NCBI RefSeq assembly: GCF_021389955.1
Contig: NZ_CP089980.1
Coordinates: 2,351,001 to 2,415,000 of the forward strand
DNA length: 64,000 nt
From: Fulvivirga maritima
Lineage (GTDB): Bacteria > Bacteroidota > Bacteroidia > Cytophagales > Cyclobacteriaceae
Direction of reading: 5' to 3'
Part shown: piece by piece, positions 1 through 8,682 of the stretch
How the letters are laid out: each line of letters starts with the position of its first letter
Numbering within the stretch: position 1 is the stretch's first letter
The notes under the pieces: model-generated
Seen by the model: the letters and a program-made list of their open reading frames with translations, nothing else
Told to the model about the DNA's origin: nothing
Database searches by the model: none
Program-made: the position numbers and the translations under genes

Positions 1-750
1 GCACTTACTTCTGATTATTACAGAACCTGGATTGAGGCCTACGGTGAAGATCCTCAAGGAATTGACCCAAGATTCCATAAGCACAATTTAGATACTACCA
101 TTACTTGTATTAATGGAGATGCCTTTGAAATTGACCGCGGTATTTTAAGAGGTCAGCAGTATGGGCTTCAGCATGATGCCAAGGGAGAGCCATTTGAAAG
201 ATGTGATGACGGTGGTTATGTAGTAGGTAAAATATATAATGTAACTCGCTCTGAGCCTGATGAACCCGTTATTTTTACAGAAAACATTGATTTCTCTCTA
301 GAGGGCAGCGACTATGCTACCGGCTATAGAGTAGAAAAATATGAATTTAGTAAGCAGTCAGATACAGGAAGAAACAGAGGCGAAGCGGACCTTGTAGTAC
401 TTCGTTTGGCTGATATGTACCTGATGAGAGCAGAAGCTTACTTGAGAAGAAGCAATAATACAGCTGCTGCTTTGGAAGATGTAAACACTATTCGTGGTGC
501 CAGAACTGCCAGATTTACTGCCCCTGATTTAAATTCAATTGATCTTGAGACACTTTACAGAGAAAGAGGTTTCGAGCTTTACTGGGAGCACCAAAGAAGA
601 ACTGATATGATCCGTTTTGGAAAGTATGAAGACACATGGACAGAAAAAAATAATTCTGATGTTACAAAAAGACTTTTCCCAATTCCTCAGTCTGCGATAG
701 ATGCTGCGTCTGATAGACCTGGATATTTGGTTCAAAACGAGGGTTATTAA
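1..750 (+). CDS. RagB/SusD-family outer-membrane nutrient-binding lipoprotein (C-terminal part)
   Basis: The frame is open from base 1, so the start lies upstream and about 249 C-terminal residues are visible. The family is surface lipoproteins that bind glycans or other oligomers and cap a SusC TonB-dependent channel. The typical C-terminal pattern is present: LRLADMYLMRAEAYLR, then VNTIRGAR, then a YRERGFELYWEHQRRTDMIRFGKY block, then LFPIPQSAID near the end. A SusC partner would be expected upstream, outside the window. The substrate cannot be told from this fragment. A strong hairpin terminator follows 25 bases after the stop. Family assignment is confident. Confidence 0.9.
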   Translation, partial: ALTSDYYRTWIEAYGEDPQGIDPRFHKHNLDTTITCINGDAFEIDRGILRGQQYGLQHDAKGEPFERCDDGGYVVGKIYNVTRSEPDEPVIFTENIDFSLEGSDYATGYRVEKYEFSKQSDTGRNRGEADLVVLRLADMYLMRAEAYLRRSNNTAAALEDVNTIRGARTARFTAPDLNSIDLETLYRERGFELYWEHQRRTDMIRFGKYEDTWTEKNNSDVTKRLFPIPQSAIDAASDRPGYLVQNEGY

Positions 751-774
751 TCTTCAATAACTCATTTTTTTCAA

Positions 775-813
775 GGATACCCGATGCTGTTTCGGGTATC
801 CTTTCTGTTTTTT
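775..813 (+). terminator. Rho-independent terminator after the SusD-like gene
   Basis: A perfect 10-bp stem, GGATACCCGA / TCGGGTATCC, has a 7-base loop and is followed by TTTCTGTTTTTT. It closes the SusD transcript just before the next gene. Confidence 0.88.
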
Positions 814-830
814 AATTATTTTAATTTTAT

Positions 831-2648
831 ATGAAAAGTACTTTAATATTATTGCTGATGAGCTTCTCTTCTGTGGTTTTTGCTCAGAAATATGCTACCT
901 CTATTATTTTTGCGCATAATGATTATCAGCAGGCTATACCGTTATATGCGGCTTATCAGCAAAGAGTAGGTTATATAGAAGCAGATGTCTTTTTGGTGGA
1001 TGGAGAGCTTATGGTGGCCCATACTAAGGAGGAGGTGAATCCTGGTCGAACTTTGGCAGTGCTTTACCTGGAGCCATTACATGAGCTGGTAGCTAAAAAT
1101 AGAGGGCTGGCCTATGGTGAATCTCAGCAGAAACTCACTTTGATGATCGACCTGAAAACGGATGGTTTAGCTACCATAAAGGCAATAGTTAAGGAGCTGG
1201 AAAAATTTCCTGCATTGCTCAAGAGTCCTACCTTTAAAATAATGGTTAGTGGTAATGTGCCTGATCCGGCACAATGGGATCAGGTGCCTGAGTATATTCA
1301 TTTTGATGGCCACTTGTCAGTAAATTATACTCCCACTCAGCTACAGCGCGTGGAGATGATCAGTGCAGATTTTACAAAATACACCCAGTGGAATGGTAAA
1401 GGCGTACTTACCACTCAGGATGCTAAGAAAGTGAAGGAGGCGATAGCCAAAGCACACGATTTAGATAAAAAAATAAGGTTTTGGGCTGCTCCAGATTTCA
1501 TCAATGCCTGGATAGAACTGCGCAAGGCTGGGGTAGATATATTGAATTCTGATCATGTAGAGGAGCTAGCCGCTTTTATTAATGGTGCTGAAAAGAACTT
1601 TTATGTAAATGAAGATCTACATGAAGTATATACTCCCAAAAATGAGTTTAAAAAGAAAAGTCCAAAAAATGTAATTCTCCTGATAGGTGACGGAACAGGA
1701 TTAGCACAGTGGTATGCTGGCTACACTGCTAATGGAGGTGCATTGAGCGTATTCAATATTAAGCACCTTGGCTACTCTAAAACTGATGCCAGTGATAGTT
1801 ATATTACTGATTCTGCTGCCGGAGGTTCAGCTATGGCAGGAGGTAAGAAAACCAAGAATAGGTATATTGGGGTGGATCCTGCAGGTAATCCATTGCCTCT
1901 TATTACCGAAATACTGAAGAAAAATGATTTCAATACGGCTATTATTTCAGATGGTAATGTTACAGATGCTACGCCAGCATCTTTCTATGCTCATGTGCCG
2001 GAAAGAGGTATGAGTGAAGAAATAGCAGCTGATTTTCTAAAAAGTGATAATGATATACTCATTGGCGGCGGCTATAAAACTTTTACGCAAAGAAAAGATG
2101 AGAGAAATCTGGTAGAAGAACTGAAGGAGAAAGGATATTATGTTTCTACTTCATTTGAAGATATTCATAAGCAAGAGGCCAAGACTGTTTTGTTAGATGA
2201 GAAAGTTACCGCATCTATTAAGGATGGTAGAGGAGATTTTCTTACGCAGGCACTCATGGGGTCAATAGAAATATTAGAAAAGCAAAAGAAGCCATTTTTC
2301 ATTATGGAAGAGTCTGCTCAGATAGATTGGGGTGGGCACGGAAATGATGTGAGCTTTTTAGTGAAAGAAGTGCTTGATTTTGACATTGCCATTGGTGAAG
2401 CTATGAAGTATGTAGATGAAAATCAGGAAACACTCCTTATTATAACGGCGGACCATGAAACTGGCGGGTTGGCTATAGTAGGAGGTGATTTCTCAGAGCG
2501 TTCGGTAAGGTCAACTTTTACTACTAATGACCATACAGGGGTGATGGTTCCAGTATTTGCTTATGGTCCGGGCTCTGAACTTTTCCAAGGAATATATGAC
2601 AATACAGAGATTTATTCTAAAATACTATCTTTGTTAAAAGTAAAATAA
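831..2648 (+). CDS. Secreted GDPD-like / alkaline phosphatase fusion protein
   Basis: A 605-residue protein with a signal peptide (residues 1-19, ending VVFAQ). Residues ~25-255 resemble the PI-PLC/glycerophosphodiester phosphodiesterase TIM barrel (HND at 29-31, IEADV near 49-53, VAHTKEE near 62-68). Residues ~276-605 are an alkaline phosphatase: metal-binding Asp in LIGDGTG (284-290), nucleophile Ser328 in TDSAAGG, EESAQIDWGGHGND (493-506) and ADHETGG (540-546). All core catalytic motifs of the phosphatase half are present. A plausible role is to cleave glycerophosphodiesters and then strip the phosphate in the periplasm; that coupling is inference. The GDPD half is the more divergent and may be only partly active. 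Confidence 0.88.
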   Translation: MKSTLILLLMSFSSVVFAQKYATSIIFAHNDYQQAIPLYAAYQQRVGYIEADVFLVDGELMVAHTKEEVNPGRTLAVLYLEPLHELVAKNRGLAYGESQQKLTLMIDLKTDGLATIKAIVKELEKFPALLKSPTFKIMVSGNVPDPAQWDQVPEYIHFDGHLSVNYTPTQLQRVEMISADFTKYTQWNGKGVLTTQDAKKVKEAIAKAHDLDKKIRFWAAPDFINAWIELRKAGVDILNSDHVEELAAFINGAEKNFYVNEDLHEVYTPKNEFKKKSPKNVILLIGDGTGLAQWYAGYTANGGALSVFNIKHLGYSKTDASDSYITDSAAGGSAMAGGKKTKNRYIGVDPAGNPLPLITEILKKNDFNTAIISDGNVTDATPASFYAHVPERGMSEEIAADFLKSDNDILIGGGYKTFTQRKDERNLVEELKEKGYYVSTSFEDIHKQEAKTVLLDEKVTASIKDGRGDFLTQALMGSIEILEKQKKPFFIMEESAQIDWGGHGNDVSFLVKEVLDFDIAIGEAMKYVDENQETLLIITADHETGGLAIVGGDFSERSVRSTFTTNDHTGVMVPVFAYGPGSELFQGIYDNTEIYSKILSLLKVK

Positions 2649-2667
2649 TTTGTGCCTTGTTTGTAAT

Positions 2668-2720
2668 AAGGAGGTTGCATCAAATCTAGCTACTTAAGTA
2701 ACTGATGATACAACCTCCTT
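2668..2720. terminator. Inverted repeat between convergent genes
   Basis: AAGGAGGTTG (2668-2677) pairs with CAACCTCCTT (2711-2720) across a 33-base loop. It lies between the convergent phosphatase and amtB genes, so it may end transcripts from both sides. The long loop and missing T-tract make this uncertain. Confidence 0.4.
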
Positions 2721-2742
2721 GCATTGCTATGGTTAGGGATTA

Positions 2743-4326
2743 TTATTTTTCAGCTTCACTATCCGAAATAATAGCACTTGGACCGGTAGATTCAAATAAG
2801 AAACCTCCATATGCCAGGTTGCCATGTTCGCTTAAGTCCATACCTTCCATTTGTTCGGCATCACTAGCTCTTAGGCCAACCGTCTTTTTAATAATAAAGA
2901 ATACGATAAACATGGCTACGAAGGTGTAGATCATAACAGATACAATACCTACTAGCTGGATCCAGGTCTGGCCGAAGCCTCCGCCCATGAAAAGGCCGTC
3001 TTGTATGGTTGAGGTGTCATCCCAATACTGAACGTCTATGGCTCTTTCTCCAAAAAGGCCTACAGCTAAGGTGCCCCAGGCTCCACAAATACCGTGTACA
3101 CTAATGGCGCCTACAGGATCATCTATTTTTAAAGTTCTCTCAAAGAATAAGCAAGAGAAGAATACAATAATACCGGCAATTAATCCAATGATTACTGCGC
3201 TGCTGGCGCTTACTGAAGCGCAAGGAGCGGTAATACCTACCAAGCCGGCCAACGTACCGTTTAAGGTCATAGACAGATCAGGTTTTTTAAATTTTATCCA
3301 TGAAACTATTAAAGCTCCAATGGCGCCTGCGGCAGCAGCTAAAGTGGTAGTCACCGCCACATGAGAAATGCCTCCTATAGCTAAAAGGGTAGATCCCGGG
3401 TTGAAGCCGTACCAGCCAAACCAAAGGATGAAAACACCTAATGCAGCTAATGGCATGTTGTGCGCAGGTATAGCATTTACTTTTCCGCTCTTAGAATATT
3501 TGCCTAGTCGAGGGCCTACTAATATGGCTCCGGCCAAAGCGGCCCAGCCACCTACTGAGTGCACTACCGTAGAGCCGGCAAAATCACGGATACCCATGTC
3601 TGCTAACCAGCCGCCACCCCAGATCCAGTGGCCACTGATAGGGTATACTATAGCAGATAGTATGCAAGAGTACATGATGTATGAAATAAGTTTTGTTCTT
3701 TCGGCCATCGCTCCTGACACGATGGTGGCAGCAGTGGCAGCAAAAACTACTTGAAAGAGCCAGCCGGCACTAAGGCCATAGCCAGCATTGTCAGTAGGGG
3801 CGTTGGCTGAGCTTAAAAAGGCAAAGCTCGTGTCAAATCCAAGGAAGTTGGCATCTCCGCTACAGTACATAATAGCGTAACCTACCGCCCAGAATAATAT
3901 GGCTCCGAAAGAAAAATCCAGTAAGTTTTTCATCATAATGTTTACTGAATTCTTGGCTCGGGTCAGGCCGGACTCTACCATGGCGAATCCTGCCTGCATG
4001 AAGAAAACTAAGAATGCTGCAAGGCATAGCCACATAATATCGGCTACCTCTTGCGGAAGATAAGCCACCTCTTCTACAGCGGGGGCTTCTTCTTCAATAA
4101 CTTCAGTTACAGGTTCTGCTGAGGCTATGTTTTCTTCTGTTAATGTCGTGGTACTATCAGTGCTGGCGGCAGTGCTATCTTGAGCTTGTGTGCTTTGCGC
4201 AGCAAGTAATAAGGAAAGAGTGATAATTAAATATAGAAAATATGATATTGCCTTTTTAGTACTGGCAGGAATGATCCATCTGGAAGGAGATACCCACAGA
4301 TGAGTAACTAATGATATGCTTTTCAT
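2743..4326 (-). CDS. amtB: Ammonium transporter, Amt family
   Basis: A 527-residue inner-membrane ammonium channel. It begins with a long signal-like N-terminus (hydrophobic stretch ~28-45, then AQ) followed by a Thr/Ser/Glu-rich acidic stretch of about 45 residues before the first Amt helix (EVADIMWLCLAAFLVFFMQ). Core Amt signatures follow: AGFAMVESGLTRAKN, SGHWIWGGGWLADMG, VHSVGGWAALAGA, WFGWYGFNPGS and HGICGAWGTLAVGLFG. It is longer than the ~400-430 residues common for Amt proteins, mainly because of the N-terminal extension. It lies 61 bases downstream of glnK on the same strand, the classic glnK-amtB pair controlled by nitrogen status. Function is confident; the exact N-terminus is less so. 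Confidence 0.95.
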   Translation of the reverse strand: MKSISLVTHLWVSPSRWIIPASTKKAISYFLYLIITLSLLLAAQSTQAQDSTAASTDSTTTLTEENIASAEPVTEVIEEEAPAVEEVAYLPQEVADIMWLCLAAFLVFFMQAGFAMVESGLTRAKNSVNIMMKNLLDFSFGAILFWAVGYAIMYCSGDANFLGFDTSFAFLSSANAPTDNAGYGLSAGWLFQVVFAATAATIVSGAMAERTKLISYIMYSCILSAIVYPISGHWIWGGGWLADMGIRDFAGSTVVHSVGGWAALAGAILVGPRLGKYSKSGKVNAIPAHNMPLAALGVFILWFGWYGFNPGSTLLAIGGISHVAVTTTLAAAAGAIGALIVSWIKFKKPDLSMTLNGTLAGLVGITAPCASVSASSAVIIGLIAGIIVFFSCLFFERTLKIDDPVGAISVHGICGAWGTLAVGLFGERAIDVQYWDDTSTIQDGLFMGGGFGQTWIQLVGIVSVMIYTFVAMFIVFFIIKKTVGLRASDAEQMEGMDLSEHGNLAYGGFLFESTGPSAIISDSEAEK

Positions 4327-4387
4327 TTACATTAGATTTTAGGGTTAAAAATTAGTTATGTCAGATAATTACAGGTAGGATAGGGTT

Positions 4388-4726
4388 TTAGAGAGCATCC
4401 TTGCCTTTATCTTTACTTCTGATTCTGTATAGTTCCAGCACCTCAGTAACTATGATTTTTCCATCACCTACGTTACCAGTGTATGCGGTTTCTAATATAC
4501 AGTTGATCAGGTCGTCCAGAGTTTCGTCGGTGACTACTATTTCCAGACGTGTTCTGGGGATGAACCCCATGTCATAAGAGGTGCCTCGGTATTGCTGCTT
4601 GGCAGCATGTTCGGTACCAATGCCTTTAACTTCCGAATAGGTCATAAAGCCTATGCCTATTTTCGCAAGTTCAGCGTGAACTTCTTCAAATTTGGAAGTT
4701 CTAATGATTGCTTCTACTTTTTTCAT
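4388..4726 (-). CDS. glnK: P-II family nitrogen regulatory protein
   Basis: A 112-residue P-II protein, the usual size. It starts MKKVEAIIRTSKFEEV, the normal first strand and helix. The T-loop is present with Tyr51 in YRGTSY, the residue uridylylated in enterobacteria, and the C-terminal part has GNVGDGKIIV. P-II trimers bind ATP/ADP and 2-oxoglutarate and plug the Amt channel when nitrogen is sufficient. Placement directly upstream of amtB supports the GlnK-type role. Whether Tyr51 is modified in this lineage cannot be told. Confidence 0.96.
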   Translation of the reverse strand: MKKVEAIIRTSKFEEVHAELAKIGIGFMTYSEVKGIGTEHAAKQQYRGTSYDMGFIPRTRLEIVVTDETLDDLINCILETAYTGNVGDGKIIVTEVLELYRIRSKDKGKDAL

Positions 4727-5043
4727 GTTGGCATAATATTAATGTTACATCTACGAAATTTAGTTTATTTTTTTACCTAAATCTTCTTATTCAATGAATA
4801 ATTTTTAAAAAATGAGTTAAAATTTATCCTTTTAGTCTTGATTTTAACAAAAATTAACCCGTGTTAACCTGCTTTTTATACCCGTAAGGCAGTGCTTTTC
4901 GTTTAAACATCATATATGGGCTGAGAAAGTAGCGTAGGAAGTAAGGCTGCTATGTGGAAGATAAGAGTATAAAGCAGTCTGAAAAGCAGGCCCATTTTAA
5001 CGTAAGCTAATAGCTGTGTTATTAAAATTTAAAAAAGAAAAGT
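4727..5043. other. Divergent intergenic region, glnK / AhpD-like gene
   Basis: About 317 AT-rich bases that must carry the promoters of glnK-amtB (leftward) and of the gene at 5044 (rightward). An inverted pair CCTGCTTTT (4868-4876) / AAAAGCAGG (4982-4990) flanks a central block and could fold in an RNA leader. I see no clear TAnnTTTG promoter, no coding potential and no recognised riboswitch. Confidence 0.5.
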
Positions 5044-5604
5044 ATGAATGTGCAAACAATATCACCCGACGAGGCTACCGAAACACTGCATGAGGTGTAT
5101 GGTACGCTAAAAAAGAATAGAGGAAAAGTGGCTCGGTTATATGAGGCTCAAAGCCTTAACCCGAAAACCATGCAGCGAAGTGTTGATTTTAACATAGAGC
5201 TCATGTTTGGCCCTTCTCCTTTAAAGAGGTATCAAAAAGAAATGCTGGCGGTAGTAGTCTCAGTTTTTACAGACTGCAATTATTCACTGGCGCATCATAG
5301 AGAGGCATTATCGTATTATTGGAAAGCAGACCACAGGGTAACATCACTAATAGAAGATTATAATACGGCCGAAATAGGAAGAGCAAACCGGGCACTTTGT
5401 GCTTATGCAGAGGCGCTTACTAAAAACTTTGATGCCGCAAAGGTGAAGGAGGTAGTGCATAGGATGAAAGAGTTGGGAATGTCTGACAGAGAAGTGTTAG
5501 ACGCCGCCACGATCATTAGTTATACCAATTTCCAGGTGAAGATGGTAAAGGGACTGGGAGTGGAGCTGGAGCCTGATGGAGGAGTAGGTTATTGGTATGA
5601 TTAA
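5044..5604 (+). CDS. AhpD-like / carboxymuconolactone-decarboxylase-family protein with a CxxS site
   Basis: A 186-residue, mostly helical protein of the peroxidase-related AhpD/CMD superfamily, whose members use a CxxC...H motif as a thiol peroxidase or disulfide reductase. Here the motif reads DCNYSLAHH: Cys78 is kept, the second Cys is Ser81, and His84/His85 are present. CxxS proteins usually favour isomerase or mixed-disulfide chemistry over full redox cycling, so classical AhpD activity is doubtful. LAVVVSVFTDC before the motif and VLDAATIISYTNFQVKMV near the end match the family. Start codon ATG, preceded by AAAGAAAAGT. It is monocistronic, with a terminator right behind it. Confidence 0.8.
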   Translation: MNVQTISPDEATETLHEVYGTLKKNRGKVARLYEAQSLNPKTMQRSVDFNIELMFGPSPLKRYQKEMLAVVVSVFTDCNYSLAHHREALSYYWKADHRVTSLIEDYNTAEIGRANRALCAYAEALTKNFDAAKVKEVVHRMKELGMSDREVLDAATIISYTNFQVKMVKGLGVELEPDGGVGYWYD

Positions 5605-5609
5605 AAAAA

Positions 5610-5656
5610 AGAGGGCTGCCTCAAAAGAAGTTAATCTCGAGGCAGCCTCTTTTTTA
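5610..5656. terminator. Bidirectional terminator between convergent genes
   Basis: The arms AGAGGGCTGCCTC and GAGGCAGCCTCT pair with one bulged G. The hairpin has an A-tract before it and a T-tract after it, so it can terminate the + gene ending at 5604 and the - gene ending at 5700. Confidence 0.85.
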
Positions 5657-5699
5657 ATAACGAATATAACTAGTCTATTGAATTTGCTTTAAGCAAAAA

Positions 5700-6191
5700 T
5701 CACATTAACCCTTTTTTGGTAAGTAGCTTGCCGTTTGCATCAAAAGTGAGCAGCGTAGTTTCAGGCGCTTCAGCTTCCATGCTGTCATCTTCTTCTCCTT
5801 CCATATCTTCTTCATAGATTTCATCGGCCTGAATAGTAACAAGGTATAGGTTTTCATTTTTGCTGGTAGTGCGGTGCTCAGCAGCTATTATGCTGGAATC
5901 TAAAAAGTCATTAGAAATTTTATCAGCAATTTTTTCAGGTAAGTCGCTCTCATCTATCATTTGTGAGGTGTATAACCAGGTGCCATTAGCATCAAAGGCC
6001 ACATTTTGCTCTGCTTCATCCATATAGAAATTGGCAACATAATGCTGAGCATCGTCTTTATCCCAGCTTACATCTTCAGCCTTGCTAAATTTGGTTTTGA
6101 ATGTTTTCTGAACTTTTTCAGGAACTTTCACTGATTGCGCATTAGCCCAAATGGTGCATAGGACTAATAACATGGTTAGTAGATTTTTCAT
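5700..6191 (-). CDS. Secreted PepSY-like protein
   Basis: A 163-residue exported protein with a signal peptide (residues 1-18, LLVLCTIWANAQ). Two PepSY-like units follow: VQKTFKTKFSKAEDVSWDKD with a V(A/L)FDANGTWLYT strand, then IADKISNDFLDSSIIAAEH with a LLTFDANGKLL strand. Proteins of this type are common, small and periplasmic in Bacteroidota, and their role is not established. An acidic insert (EDMEGEEDDSMEAEAPE) sits between the last two strands. No operon partner is visible. Confidence 0.7.
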   Translation of the reverse strand: MKNLLTMLLVLCTIWANAQSVKVPEKVQKTFKTKFSKAEDVSWDKDDAQHYVANFYMDEAEQNVAFDANGTWLYTSQMIDESDLPEKIADKISNDFLDSSIIAAEHRTTSKNENLYLVTIQADEIYEEDMEGEEDDSMEAEAPETTLLTFDANGKLLTKKGLM

Positions 6192-6425
6192 TGTTTTTGT
6201 TTTTTAATGGTTTTAAGATTTTTTTCAGTAGCCTTTTTTTCTTCGCATATCACTGCATGGTCAATGATTTGCTCTTCGCCAGGGGCATGGTCTATAGACG
6301 AGTACATCTGTTTAATTTTTTTCATATAGATGAAAATTTCAGATATGACGCAGACTCCTATTTGAAGTCACCTTCTTAAATCAGAAATATTTATAGTGAC
6401 GTTTCAGGCAGCTTGCCGTCTAATA

Positions 6426-7232
6426 ATGGATATGAAAAAAAGTATGCAGGATTTTATAGAATACAAGTTAAAAGCTTATCACTTTAAGCATAATATAGAC
6501 GTAGCGGAGTGCCGTAAGCAGCTGATAGATATGGAGATTGCAGGCAGCAAAGGAGAGGTCTTTTATCAGTACGAAGCTGAAAAATATGCTTTTGTATTTA
6601 ATTATGGGGTAGTAGTATTTTATAATTTCAGAAAGGAAGAGGTAAATCAGGAGCTGCAGCGCTTATTCCCTGAAGAGGAAAGAGAAGGTATGCTTAAAGA
6701 TGATTTTGCCCTTTTGCTAAATGCTGAAGATGATATGAATATAAAGTTCAATCATTTGTCTTTAGCCAATATTAATGAAGGGGTGATAAAAATGGTGATG
6801 CTTAACCTGGCTCAAAGTCTGGCGCTTAGTTATTATGATCAGGTATCTCAGGAGCTGCTGGTAAAAATAAAAGTATTTACCAATCAGATGGAGGAGGAAG
6901 GTAAGCTGGAAATTGGTCGAAAAAACATTCAAAAATTTATAGGCAGGGCGTTAAACACCCAAAATAAAATAGCAGAGAACCTGTATATTTTTGATGCACC
7001 GCCTGTAACCTGGGAGAATGAATACCTGGAGCAGGTAAACAGAGTACTTTCCAGGCATTTTGATAGTGGGCCACGTTTCAGATCAATTGAAAATACTTTT
7101 AAAATAGTAGAGGCTAATCTTCAGGCTTTTATGGAGCTTTCTCATCATAAAGAGAGCAGTAAGCTTGAGTGGATTATCATTATTCTCATTTTGGTGGAAA
7201 TAATGGATACTTTCATTACTAAGTTATTATAG
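6426..7232 (+). CDS. RMD1/DUF155-family membrane-anchored protein
   Basis: About 268 residues from the preferred ATG at 6426 (MDMKKSMQDF); a GTG at 6396 would add ten residues but lacks a better context. The core FVFNYGVVVFYNF, FNHLSLANINEGVIKMVMLNLAQSLALSYYDQ and the long helical segment ending in a hydrophobic tail (WIIIILILVEIMDTFITKLL) match the RMD1/DUF155 family, whose best-studied members are fungal mitochondrial proteins. The bacterial function is unknown. The C-terminal tail predicts a tail-anchored inner-membrane protein. It converges on the ECF sigma factor gene, only 2 bases apart. Confidence 0.75.
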   Translation: MDMKKSMQDFIEYKLKAYHFKHNIDVAECRKQLIDMEIAGSKGEVFYQYEAEKYAFVFNYGVVVFYNFRKEEVNQELQRLFPEEEREGMLKDDFALLLNAEDDMNIKFNHLSLANINEGVIKMVMLNLAQSLALSYYDQVSQELLVKIKVFTNQMEEEGKLEIGRKNIQKFIGRALNTQNKIAENLYIFDAPPVTWENEYLEQVNRVLSRHFDSGPRFRSIENTFKIVEANLQAFMELSHHKESSKLEWIIIILILVEIMDTFITKLL

Positions 7233-7234
7233 GC

Positions 7235-7804
7235 TTAGGTAGATTTTTGTCTTTGTTTCATATAGAGTTTATTCAGCTTTTCTTTAGCTCTTTTTAATCG
7301 CATTTTTACCGCGCTTTCAGAGAGCCCCAAGGTAAGCTGTATATCTTTTATATGGTGCTTCTCTTTATACTTCATAAGTAACAGCAGTTTTTCTTCAGGC
7401 GAAATTTCTTCCAGCAGCTGGTTGAGAATGGTCATGGAAATTTCTTCTGGCACTTCGTCTACCCCTTCAATCATCTCAGAAATTTCATCCGCCATTTTTT
7501 CGGTAATTACCTGGGTAACATTTTTTTTGCTCTTCCTCAAATGGTCTATGCAGGTGTTATGAATAATAGAGAAAAGCCAGGTAGAGAATTTCGCTTGCCC
7601 TTTGAAGTCATTAACCTTTAGAAATAGCTTAATAAGTATTTCCTGACACAGGTCTTCGGCTTCGTCATCATCTTTTACATAACTGGTGCATTTTTTTAAA
7701 ATATATTTTTCATGGCGCTCTGCTAAAAGCGTGAAATATGGCCCATTACCCCCTTTTTGGAGTAATAGTATCAGTTCTTCATCAGAAATTTTTTTATCAA
7801 TCAT
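7235..7804 (-). CDS. ECF-type RNA polymerase sigma factor
   Basis: A 189-residue sigma-70-family protein with the two-domain ECF layout: region 2 at ~15-90 (DEAEDLCQEILIKLFLKV, then FSTWLFSIIHNTCIDHLRK) and region 4 at ~125-185 (LLLLMKYKEKHHIKDIQLTLGLSESAVKMRLKRAKEKL). No anti-sigma gene is adjacent on the same strand, unlike many Bacteroidota ECF loci. It is transcribed away from the C39/ATP-grasp/GCS2 cluster across a 155-base gap, so it is a possible but unproven regulator of that cluster. Confidence 0.93.
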   Translation of the reverse strand: MIDKKISDEELILLLQKGGNGPYFTLLAERHEKYILKKCTSYVKDDDEAEDLCQEILIKLFLKVNDFKGQAKFSTWLFSIIHNTCIDHLRKSKKNVTQVITEKMADEISEMIEGVDEVPEEISMTILNQLLEEISPEEKLLLLMKYKEKHHIKDIQLTLGLSESAVKMRLKRAKEKLNKLYMKQRQKST

Positions 7805-7959
7805 AGTCTTACTGTGACTTTATTAAAGCCTTGCCGTCATATGGTGAAACAAATAAAACCATATTTCTAATCACCTCTGAGCATCCTGAAAAGGGCCTGA
7901 GATTCGGTCTGGTTTTAAGCGTGCTATTTTAATTTAATGATAATGATTTACACAGTAAA

Positions 7960-8679
7960 ATGTTGCTTAAACTGAAAGAGAAAATTTTAGATCTGAATAT
8001 AAAAGCACAGCCAGATGATGTAACCTGTGGGCCTACATGTTTGCATGGTGTGTATCAGTTCTATAAAGATGTGGTGCCTCTTAAGGAGGTGATTAATGAG
8101 GTGAAGCAGCTGTCATCAGGAGGTACGCTGGCTGTGGTATTGGCTAATCATGCGCTAAAGAAGGGCTATAAGGCTATTATTTATACTTATAACCTCAGCA
8201 CATTTGATCTTTCATGGTTTAAGAATAAGGTAGACCTAAAGGAAAAGCTCAGGGCTCAGCTCGCTGTGAAAGGTGGTGACCCCAGGCTCAAGGTGGCTAC
8301 TGATGAGTATTTGCAATTTTTAGAAAATGGTGGTCAGATTCGATTTGAAGAATTAACGCCTACGCTAATAAAAACTTTCTTAACTAAAGGCAGACCTATA
8401 CTAACAGGTCTTAGCGCTACCTATTTGTATGAAAGCCCCAGAGAAACCGGAGAAGTGGTGATCCGCTATGACGATGTAGTGGGTGAGCCAGCAGGCCATT
8501 TTGTGATTATAAATGGCTTTAATCAGGAGGAAAGAATGGCTTATATAGCTGATCCATTAGATCCTAACCCTATAAGTGAAAAACAATATTATAAAGTGAG
8601 CTTTCAAAAACTTATTAACTCTATTATGCTTGGTGTAATGACTTATGACGCCAATCTTTTAATTATTTACCCTAAATAA
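7960..8679 (+). CDS. C39-like cysteine peptidase/acyltransferase-fold protein
   Basis: A 239-residue cytosolic protein (no signal peptide) resembling the C39 papain-fold family. Catalytic candidates are Cys23 in DDVTCGPTCLHG, the His in EPAGHFVIINGF, and the Asp in YIADPLDPN. C39-like enzymes cleave double-glycine leaders or transfer acyl groups. It is the first gene of a tight four-gene unit, with the next start 3 bases after its stop, followed by two ATP-dependent amide ligases and an amidohydrolase. Processing or recycling of the ligated product is a reasonable inference; the substrate is unknown. Confidence 0.72.
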   Translation: MLLKLKEKILDLNIKAQPDDVTCGPTCLHGVYQFYKDVVPLKEVINEVKQLSSGGTLAVVLANHALKKGYKAIIYTYNLSTFDLSWFKNKVDLKEKLRAQLAVKGGDPRLKVATDEYLQFLENGGQIRFEELTPTLIKTFLTKGRPILTGLSATYLYESPRETGEVVIRYDDVVGEPAGHFVIINGFNQEERMAYIADPLDPNPISEKQYYKVSFQKLINSIMLGVMTYDANLLIIYPK

Positions 8680-8682
8680 ATC

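Noticed and set aside
3038-3754. Two plus-strand frames opposite amtB
   Set aside because: They are antisense shadows of a well-conserved transporter, with Pro/Ala-rich unstructured translations.
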